Of a DNA stretch of 22,748 nt, positions 7,334-13,099 are shown one piece after another. The DNA is taken from NCBI GenBank assembly GCA_964556165.1, contig CAZKVH010000021.1, positions 1 through 22,748 on the forward strand. Direction: 5' to 3'. The notes below the pieces were generated by a model. The model searched no databases, had not been told where the DNA came from, and was given only the letters and a program-made list of their open reading frames with translations. Made by a program: the position numbers and the translations under genes. The first letter of the stretch is position 1. Every line of letters starts with the position of its first letter. The DNA is from JAQVEM01 sp964556165. Lineage in GTDB: Bacteria; Actinomycetota; Humimicrobiia; Humimicrobiales; Humimicrobiaceae.

Positions 7334-8863
7334 TTAATTGGATTTTTTAGAAATACAATGGTGAGAGTGAATATATTTAAAGATGTATAATAAAAGTATT
7401 ATGAAAACAGCTCCGGCATATATGCAAAGAAGGAGTTCTCCGAACCGGGAATAAAATGATTTATGGTCGTTAAAATATACGCTACCGTAAATAACCTCTT
7501 TTGTACCGATACTGGTTTTGCATAAAATCCTTCCGTTTGGGTCAATTATAGCGGACATGCCATTGTTACCGGAGTGCACCATAAAGCTGTTATTTTCAAT
7601 TGCCCTGACTCTTGAAAATATAAGATGATGCCATCCCACTATACTATCCCTGAAACCTGCCGTATCTGTAAAAGTGAATAATATATCTGCCCCCATTTTC
7701 CTGTAGGTTTTTGAAATAATCTGCAGAGTGGACTCAAAGCAGATGTTTGAGCCGATATCTCCCATTCCGGGATAATGTATAAGGATGAATTCGTCTGCAG
7801 GGGTTATGTTTTGTTTCGCAATATTCAGAAAACTCAAAAAACCAAGTATATCGGGGTAAGGCATGTATTCCGCGCATGGGAGAGGGTGTATTTTATTATA
7901 CCGTCCGAGTATCTCAAGCTCCTGATTATAAAGCCTGACGGAATTATAGTGATTATCATTTTCGTCCCAGAGTATCTGACCCATTATAAAGTAAAGGTTC
8001 TCGTCTTCTGCAGTTTTTTTTAACCACTGATAAAATGTTTTGTTCCTATCCCTCTCAAGAGTGCCCCATACTACACTTTCCGGAAATACTATGAGTTCTG
8101 TTCCATCCTTAAAGTATTTTCCCGATGACCCCGTTTTATCCGGGATGATAACGCCGCTATCAACTTTAAATTTGTCGTCAAAAGATACATCCGTCTGGAC
8201 CAGGGCTATGTCAAGCTTTTTGCCATAATATTTATTTCCATTAATTCCCATATAAACAATGCCTGATAAAGCATTTATAATGACAAGTAATACGATTATT
8301 ATGCCTGGCAAAAGGATGGGGTTTCTAAAAATCTTTCTGTCAGTAAAATAAAGGATTGCTTCCGAGGCAAAAAGATTAAATATGACTATAAGAAGCGATA
8401 CACCCAGAACACCGGTGATTTTTGATATCTGCATTACCGGCAGGTACATATGCTGGGAGTAGCCAATTACTCCCCAGGGAAATGCAAGAAATGTCCTGTG
8501 CCTGAGAAACTCTGATGCTATCCATATAGCAGAGATAAGAAGTATTCTTAGATAAAGCCAATTGACCTTTGAATAGATAACCTTAAAAATTATGCCATAG
8601 AAAATAAAGAAAATTGAGAGTATTAAAATTATCGGAAACCAGAATGCATAGCTGTATTGTGTAAACCAGGATGTTATTCCTGCAAAAAATAATACCCCGG
8701 ATAACCAGCTCAGAAATATTGATGAGCGCATATTTGATTTTGATATAACAATGAAATAAGGTATTAGTGCAAACCATGCGATAAATGCAAGGCTATCTAT
8801 AAAAGAGGCAAAGAGCATAGCTGAAGAGAGCAGTATTAAAAGAAATCTTATATATAGCTTCAT
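7334..8863 (-). CDS. lnt: Apolipoprotein N-acyltransferase
   Basis: Lnt adds the third acyl chain to the N-terminal cysteine of lipoproteins, at the outer face of the cytoplasmic membrane. The 509-residue protein has the full layout: six or so membrane helices in residues 5-205, a nitrilase-like catalytic domain at about 215-475, and a final helix at about 480-500. The Glu-Lys-Cys triad is visible as Glu262 (VFPESVVW), Lys324 (YNKIHPLPCAEYMPY) and Cys375 (GSNICFES), matching E267, K335 and C387 of the E. coli enzyme. The essential aromatic/proline region around LAFPWGVIGYSQ (126-137) is also present. The start at 8863 has AAGGAT just upstream. At least one lipoprotein substrate candidate lies in the window (10698-11237). 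Confidence 0.95.
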   Translation of the reverse strand: MKLYIRFLLILLSSAMLFASFIDSLAFIAWFALIPYFIVISKSNMRSSIFLSWLSGVLFFAGITSWFTQYSYAFWFPIILILSIFFIFYGIIFKVIYSKVNWLYLRILLISAIWIASEFLRHRTFLAFPWGVIGYSQHMYLPVMQISKITGVLGVSLLIVIFNLFASEAILYFTDRKIFRNPILLPGIIIVLLVIINALSGIVYMGINGNKYYGKKLDIALVQTDVSFDDKFKVDSGVIIPDKTGSSGKYFKDGTELIVFPESVVWGTLERDRNKTFYQWLKKTAEDENLYFIMGQILWDENDNHYNSVRLYNQELEILGRYNKIHPLPCAEYMPYPDILGFLSFLNIAKQNITPADEFILIHYPGMGDIGSNICFESTLQIISKTYRKMGADILFTFTDTAGFRDSIVGWHHLIFSRVRAIENNSFMVHSGNNGMSAIIDPNGRILCKTSIGTKEVIYGSVYFNDHKSFYSRFGELLLCIYAGAVFIILLLYIFKYIHSHHCISKKSN

Positions 8864-8940
8864 TATCCTTTTTAGTTATTAATTGATTATGTTTTACTTG
8901 TTAATTTACTTAAAAAGATGTTATAGAAGTTATTATACAT

Positions 8941-8969
8941 TTTTTCTAATTTATTAGAAATTAGAAGAA
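8941..8969. repeat. AT-rich inverted repeat between lnt and the isochorismatase-like gene
   Basis: TTCTAATTT (8944-8952) and AAATTAGAA (8958-8966) are perfect complements around a 5-base loop. The pairing extends three more bases on each side if a T-G wobble is allowed. It lies in the 299-bp gap between divergent genes, so it could be an operator or a weak hairpin; base composition makes a chance origin possible. The rest of the gap shows no gene; a TATAAT at 9098-9103, without a good -35, could serve the downstream gene. Confidence 0.4.
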
Positions 8970-9162
8970 GTTTCGTTTATCTTACGGATGTTATTATAGA
9001 TTGGGAATAAGATTATGTTAAAAATCCAGAAATGAAATGCTTTCTCTGGCGAGAAACATATAAAAGGTAGAATGGTGCTAAAATTTTCATAATTCAATAT
9101 AATATACATATGTTGAAAGCTTCATTTGTTGATGATAGGATTAAAAAGTTATTTAAAATTTA

Positions 9163-9756
9163 ATGCCTGTGGATAAGGATATGACAGAAAAAGGTAAGAG
9201 GTTAAGTAACAATTTCGGCAGCCAATTGATTAAAAGGGAAGGCAGTGTACTTGTTATTGTTGATGTCCAGGAAAAATTAATGCCGGTTATAAGCGACAGC
9301 GATAAAATCGTAAATAATATGGTCAGATTAATCAGGTTTGCAAAAATAATAGGGATGCCTGTAGTAATGACCGAGCAGGAAAAATTAGGGGCCACCATTA
9401 AGGAAATAAGGGCTGAATTAGGCGGACTGGCTCCAATTACCAAGATTGAATTCAGTGCCTGCAAATGTGGTAAATTTATTGAAAAATTAAACCAGCTATC
9501 AGCGAGGAATATAATTCTTGCGGGTGTTGAAACTCATATATGTATTGCCCAGACAGCTCTGGAGCTTCTGCCCGGTTTTAATGTTCATGTCGTTGGCGAT
9601 GCAACATCATCAAGGTCGCTGGAAAACAGGGATATGGCACTGCAACGTTTGAGATATGGAGGGGTAGTTATTACTACCACAGAAATGATGATATACGAGC
9701 TTTTGGAAAAAGCTGGAACAGATGAATTCAGGGAAACTCTCGGTCTTATAAAATAA
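9163..9756 (+). CDS. Isochorismatase-like cysteine hydrolase
   Basis: This 197-residue alpha/beta protein belongs to the isochorismatase-like (cysteine hydrolase) superfamily. The triad is visible: Asp34 in VIVDVQEKLM, Lys94 in PITKIEFSAC, and Cys127 in AGVETHICIAQTALEL, which also carries the motif preceding the cis-peptide. The overall shape (short loop after VDVQ, a Cys close to FSAC) is closest to the YcaC-like subgroup, whose physiological substrates are mostly unknown; isochorismate is unlikely to be the substrate. The first 20 residues are polar and poorly conserved. ATG 9163 lacks a Shine-Dalgarno sequence; ATG 9181 follows AAGG but too closely, so the start is uncertain by six codons. 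The two-TM protein gene begins about 20-40 bp downstream and may be co-transcribed. Confidence 0.9.
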   Translation: MPVDKDMTEKGKRLSNNFGSQLIKREGSVLVIVDVQEKLMPVISDSDKIVNNMVRLIRFAKIIGMPVVMTEQEKLGATIKEIRAELGGLAPITKIEFSACKCGKFIEKLNQLSARNIILAGVETHICIAQTALELLPGFNVHVVGDATSSRSLENRDMALQRLRYGGVVITTTEMMIYELLEKAGTDEFRETLGLIK

Positions 9757-9793
9757 CTTTCTTATATTTTTAAGGATGGCTATAATCATCATC

Positions 9794-10429
9794 ATGAAGA
9801 CCAGAAGGATATTAATAACTGCTTTTTCAATTATTTTCATTATATTTGGTCTGTCAGGAGTGGTTTTTTCATCTTACGGGATTTTATTTCTAAATTCTCA
9901 TAAAGAAGATATCGATAATATACATAGACTGGGGCTGTCGGCTGTTGAAACTGTTGAGGAAGTGGCTATAGTGCTGGAAGGTTCGGACGAAAAATCCGCC
10001 AATATTGCAGAAAGCATAAGAGTTGCAAGCGATAGTATCGAACAGGCTTCGGGAATCTGCAATGACGCAGGAATATCCTTTAATAAAATTGCCGGCATAG
10101 TGGGTTTTGAGATTCTGGGTTTCAACCCACTAAAAGAAACAGAAGAATATTTCAATGATGTAGGGGATGACCTTATTATTCTTTCCGAAGAACTCAGTAA
10201 AGCCGGTGATGATCTTGAGATTAATGCCTCAGATGTTGGAGAAATAAGCCTGGAACTTAATAATATATCAGAAAAGGTGGAAGATGTATCCACACGTTTA
10301 AATAAGGAAATAAATTCATTTAGCATTTATAATCTAATTTTATATGTCAGATACCTTCTGATTTACCTGTGTGTTCTTAATGTTATTTTTATCCTTAACG
10401 GGTTAGCGATTTTAATACTCGGTAGATAA
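9794..10429 (+). CDS. Two-TM membrane protein with helical extracytoplasmic domain
   Basis: I do not recognise a named family. Starting at ATG 9794 the product is 211 residues: a basic N-terminus (MKTRR), a first membrane helix (about 7-34), then roughly 145 residues rich in Ser, Glu, Asp, Ile and Leu, and a final membrane helix (about 180-209). The middle part has heptad-like hydrophobic spacing, with recurring Ile/Leu and few aromatic residues, suggesting a long helical bundle or coiled coil. This recalls the ligand-binding ectodomain of chemoreceptors and sensor kinases, but there is no HAMP or signalling domain. An upstream in-frame ATG (9776) would add MAIIII, but AAGG directly abuts it, so I prefer 9794; neither start has ideal spacing. 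It sits directly behind the isochorismatase-like gene. Confidence 0.7.
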   Translation: MKTRRILITAFSIIFIIFGLSGVVFSSYGILFLNSHKEDIDNIHRLGLSAVETVEEVAIVLEGSDEKSANIAESIRVASDSIEQASGICNDAGISFNKIAGIVGFEILGFNPLKETEEYFNDVGDDLIILSEELSKAGDDLEINASDVGEISLELNNISEKVEDVSTRLNKEINSFSIYNLILYVRYLLIYLCVLNVIFILNGLAILILGR

Positions 10430-10639
10430 AAATCTCAGTGTAAATTACCGTAGTTTATTTATGCTGATGAATATCTTGGGTCCTGGTTCTGTCAATTAGT
10501 ATAGTTTTAGCGGTTATTAAATTTTAAGTTAGCTTCTGAATATTTTAGAAAAAATATAAGAACTGTTAAAATAATTGTATTATTTTATATATTTTTTATA
10601 TTATAATTATCCAGGTTGGGACTTTGGAGTTAATAAAAT

Positions 10640-10667
10640 AACCGGCTAAGAAATTAATCGGTTTTTA
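10640..10667 (+). terminator. Weak hairpin with T-run upstream of the lipoprotein gene
   Basis: AACCG (10640-10644) can pair with CGGTT (10659-10663) across a 14-base loop, followed by more Ts. The stem is short, so this is at best a weak terminator for the upstream gene or a leader hairpin 30 bases before the lipoprotein start. The rest of the 268-bp gap shows no gene. Confidence 0.25.
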
Positions 10668-10697
10668 TTTATAAATAAAGTTCGGAAAGGAGCTTAA

Positions 10698-11237
10698 ATG
10701 AAGAAAGCTAATAAAATTACGATATTAATAATTACTGCCTTTGTATTGGTCGCAATGGTTTTTTCTATTTCTGGCTGTGCACAGAAGATTGCTTCAAATA
10801 TTGTTGAAAATGCAATTGAAAACGCTGCAGCAGAAGAAGGGGAAGATGTTGATATAGATATTGAAGGAGGAGAGATAAGTATAACTGATGAAGAGGGAAC
10901 CGAGATGAATATTGGCGGAACAGATATCCCTGATGACTGGCCATCATCAATACCTGTAAATAAGGACATTGAAATCCAGTATTCCGGAAGAGAAAAATCA
11001 GATGATAAAAGTAACTGGTATATAGGTGGTGTATATAATGGTGAAGGCCAGAAATTGTACGATTATTATAAAGGCGAGTTTTCTGGATGGAACGAAGAGT
11101 CAGACACCACAACTGAGTCTGGAGGTTTAAAATCATTTTTTTACTCAGCAAGTAATGATAGTTATTATTTTTCGCTGATGATAAGTGATACAGATGAAGA
11201 GGGAGTAACCGTAACCATAACTGTAAATGAAATGTAA
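10698..11237 (+). CDS. Predicted acidic lipoprotein, function unknown
   Basis: The 179-residue product begins with a classical lipoprotein signal: KK near the N-terminus, a hydrophobic stretch (8-22) and the lipobox ISGC with the acylated Cys at 27. Lgt, LspA and the window's own Lnt would process it and anchor it to the outside of the membrane. After the Cys comes an amphipathic Ala/Asn/Glu helix (28-45), then an acidic segment with short alternating strands (EDVDIDIEGGEISITDEEG). Next is a PDDWPSSIPV motif at about 77-86, and a beta-rich C-terminal domain containing GEGQKLYDYYKGEFSGWN. The DWPxxIPVxxD plus later YDYYK/W pattern is seen in many small secreted or lipid-anchored proteins of unknown function. 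The ribosome site AAGGAG is well placed before ATG 10698. Confidence 0.85.
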   Translation: MKKANKITILIITAFVLVAMVFSISGCAQKIASNIVENAIENAAAEEGEDVDIDIEGGEISITDEEGTEMNIGGTDIPDDWPSSIPVNKDIEIQYSGREKSDDKSNWYIGGVYNGEGQKLYDYYKGEFSGWNEESDTTTESGGLKSFFYSASNDSYYFSLMISDTDEEGVTVTITVNEM

Positions 11238-11323
11238 ATGTAGTATTGCTGTACGTTTAGTATTCTTTGTAAATCAGCTATGGAATAAATTAATTCTTTG
11301 TATTTTTGGGTCTTTAATGGCTG

Positions 11324-11404
11324 AAGCAGGGGTATATAAATACAATTCATATATGGTTATAATAAATCAATAATGTATGAAAATATCCCTGCTTAATTTT
11401 TTTT
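11324..11404 (+). terminator. Candidate long-loop intrinsic terminator between convergent genes
   Basis: AAGCAGGGGTAT (11324-11335) pairs with ATATCCCTGCTT (11383-11394) over 12 positions with one G-T wobble, followed two bases later by eight Ts (11397-11404). The position, about 90 bases after the lipoprotein stop, and the T-run suit a terminator, but the 47-base loop is unusually long. The 3' arm includes the first bases of the convergent gene's stop codon. Confidence 0.5.
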
Positions 11405-11794
11405 CTTTTTAAAAATCCCAATAAAAATGCAGAATAAACCCCATACAGAAAATATCGCAAGAAAAGTATTTATCTGGATAAGAGCAACCTCACTCTTCCC
11501 GGTGCTTATTTCTCCAATAAATTCGGGTATTTTTGGATATAGTATATTTAGAAATACTATATTAATTATAACAAGAAAAAGGATAAGCGAACCTAAAATT
11601 ATAAGCCATTTTTCTGGGAACATGTAATAGAGTTTTACTATGATTAAGATGCTTGCGACTGCAAGTATTGAAGTAACTGTGACAATCAATGTGGATTTTA
11701 TGACTATGCCTGTTATAATTATCCAGGTAAGTCCCCCAATTACAGTTCCTGCTGAACCTAAGATTATTCCCAGATCTTTGCCCTTTAAATTCAT
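11393..11794 (-). CDS. Four-TM hypothetical membrane protein
   Basis: This 133-residue, very hydrophobic protein has four predicted helices (about 8-30, 34-56, 62-85, 106-127). Its basic C-terminal end KKKK suggests that the C-terminus is cytoplasmic. A short extracytoplasmic or cytoplasmic loop (87-104, KIPEFIGEISTGKSE) is the only polar stretch. I recognise no family and no catalytic residues. The N-terminus MNLKGKDLGIILGSAGTVIGG is typical of a small polytopic protein rather than a signal peptide. The ribosome site is weak (AAGG about 13 bases upstream). Reading direction is opposite to the lipoprotein, with which it shares the putative terminator. Confidence 0.65.
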   Translation of the reverse strand: MNLKGKDLGIILGSAGTVIGGLTWIIITGIVIKSTLIVTVTSILAVASILIIVKLYYMFPEKWLIILGSLILFLVIINIVFLNILYPKIPEFIGEISTGKSEVALIQINTFLAIFSVWGLFCIFIGIFKKKKN

Positions 11795-12042
11795 ATAAAT
11801 TTTTTAACCTTATTTGTTAAATAAATAAGACTATCCTATATATTTGCACACCGGCTAAACCAGGTTTGATTTTTTAAAAATTCCTGTATTTTTTACAACG
11901 CAATAATTAAATAATCAATTTGTAATTATAAATCATAAATGTATTTTTTCAATTTTTTCCTATTACGAAGAATGGTTGTTTTTAAAATAACACAGCAAAA
12001 AAATAAGCCAGTGTGGCCGGTAAAAAAATTTTAAAAAAAAAC

Positions 12043-12070
12043 TTGACTTAGGCAAAGCTGTTGTTATAAT
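12043..12070 (+). promoter_or_regulatory. Promoter of the feo operon
   Basis: TTGACT (12043-12048), a 16-bp spacer and a perfect TATAAT (12065-12070) form the best sigma-70-type promoter in the window. The expected transcription start is near 12077, giving a leader of about 36 nt before ATG 12113. The rest of the 318-bp gap 11795-12042 is AT-rich with homopolymer runs and shows no gene. Confidence 0.75.
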
Positions 12071-12085
12071 ATCAATAATTGATAT
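12069..12085. promoter_or_regulatory. Perfect 17-bp palindrome overlapping the -10 end: likely operator
   Basis: ATATCAATAATTGATAT has two perfect 8-bp arms around a single central A (12077). It overlaps the last two bases of the -10 and covers the expected transcription start, the classical position for a repressor that blocks RNA polymerase. The overlapping TGATATCA (12080-12087) adds a second small palindrome. The sequence is not a Fur box or the DtxR consensus (TTAGGTTAG...). The obvious candidate ligand is the downstream PadR-DtxR-FeoA protein, but that is an inference. Confidence 0.6.
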
Positions 12086-12112
12086 CACAAAATGATAATA
12101 TAAATAATAGAT

Positions 12113-13099
12113 ATGAAAAATAACGTAGATATGAAAAATTTTACGCAGCAGCTGGAAAGGGGGCTGTTTGGCCTTTATATCCTCTGGAAAGCAAGTGACC
12201 AGCAGATTAGCGGAACGGACCTACTGGAGCTTGAGCACAGCCACGGTCACAAAATAAGTGCCGGAAGACTTTATCCGTCTCTTCGTGATTTAACCGAGAG
12301 AGGATATCTTGTTATGGAGAAGGTAAACGAGCATGGGAAGATTCATAAGTATTACAGGACGACCGGCAGCGGCGAGGAACTTTTAAGAAAAGTCAGGGAC
12401 GAGCTGGGCGAGCCCATGAAAGATTTTCTAACTGGATGGATAGGAAAACCATTTTACAATATTGAGGTTGGCAAGAAGGAAGAAAAACCTTACATTGAGC
12501 CCGGAGAATCTATTCTTGAAACAGTCAAGGATGATATCTTAAGGGTCGCTGGAGAAAATAACAGTGGGGAAGTTTCATTAAAATTTATAGAATCGGATAT
12601 CAAAGCTTCCAGTTCTTTTATTGCAAGGGCAAGCAGGGAACTTGAAAAAGAAAACTTAATTAAACTTAAAAAAGATTCTGTTATATTGACTGACAAGGGT
12701 AAGGAGAAAGTAAATTATATTCTTAAAAAGCACTCTATAATCGAAGATTATTTAGAGGGTATAAGAGATAATAAAGATTCACATAAAGAAGCCGACTTTT
12801 TAGAGCATTATATCTCCGAGGAAGCACTCAATAATATAAAGAAACTGTCTACATTTAAGGTGGGTAGTCTAACTCTGGAGCGATTGGGGCTGAACAGGGA
12901 GGGCCTGATTACAGATATCGATTTTTCTGTTGGAGGACTATTTGAAAGAATGGTAAGTATGGGTATATTCCCGGGAGAAAGAATTAAAATTATGTACAAT
13001 ACCCCGGATGGTTTTGTTGTTTATGTCAGCCGCAAAAAAATTGCGCTGGGTAAAGATATAGCGAAAGGAATTAAGGTAGTAGAATATGGAAAATATTAG
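12113..13099 (+). CDS. PadR-DtxR-FeoA fusion: predicted metal-responsive regulator and FeoB partner
   Basis: This 328-residue protein has three parts. Residues 14-96 are a PadR-like winged helix (LERGLFGLYILWKA, then GRLYPSLRDLTERGYL and HKYYRTTGSGEELL). Residues 134-246 form a DtxR-type module: winged helix (VSLKFIESDIKASSSFIARA, DSVILTDKGKEKV) plus the dimerisation/metal region. Its metal-ligand positions are kept: Asp141 (DtxR Met10), His207 (H79), Glu211 (E83), His224 (H98), Asp228 (C102), Glu231 (E105) and His232 (H106). Residues 249-325 are a FeoA/SH3 domain (GLFERMVSMGIFPGERIKIM, VSRKKIALGKDIAKGIKVV). DtxR proteins often end in an SH3-like domain; the added PadR domain is what is unusual. 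The gene overlaps feoB by 14 bp. A second in-frame ATG lies at 12131; neither start has a clear Shine-Dalgarno sequence. Sensing Fe(II) or Mn(II) and repressing its own operon is inferred. Confidence 0.88.
   Translation: MKNNVDMKNFTQQLERGLFGLYILWKASDQQISGTDLLELEHSHGHKISAGRLYPSLRDLTERGYLVMEKVNEHGKIHKYYRTTGSGEELLRKVRDELGEPMKDFLTGWIGKPFYNIEVGKKEEKPYIEPGESILETVKDDILRVAGENNSGEVSLKFIESDIKASSSFIARASRELEKENLIKLKKDSVILTDKGKEKVNYILKKHSIIEDYLEGIRDNKDSHKEADFLEHYISEEALNNIKKLSTFKVGSLTLERLGLNREGLITDIDFSVGGLFERMVSMGIFPGERIKIMYNTPDGFVVYVSRKKIALGKDIAKGIKVVEYGKY

Noticed and set aside
10765..11151. A 128-codon minus-strand frame opposite the lipoprotein
   Set aside because: It lies wholly inside the lipoprotein gene, which has a lipobox and a strong ribosome site; the antisense product has shadow-like low complexity.
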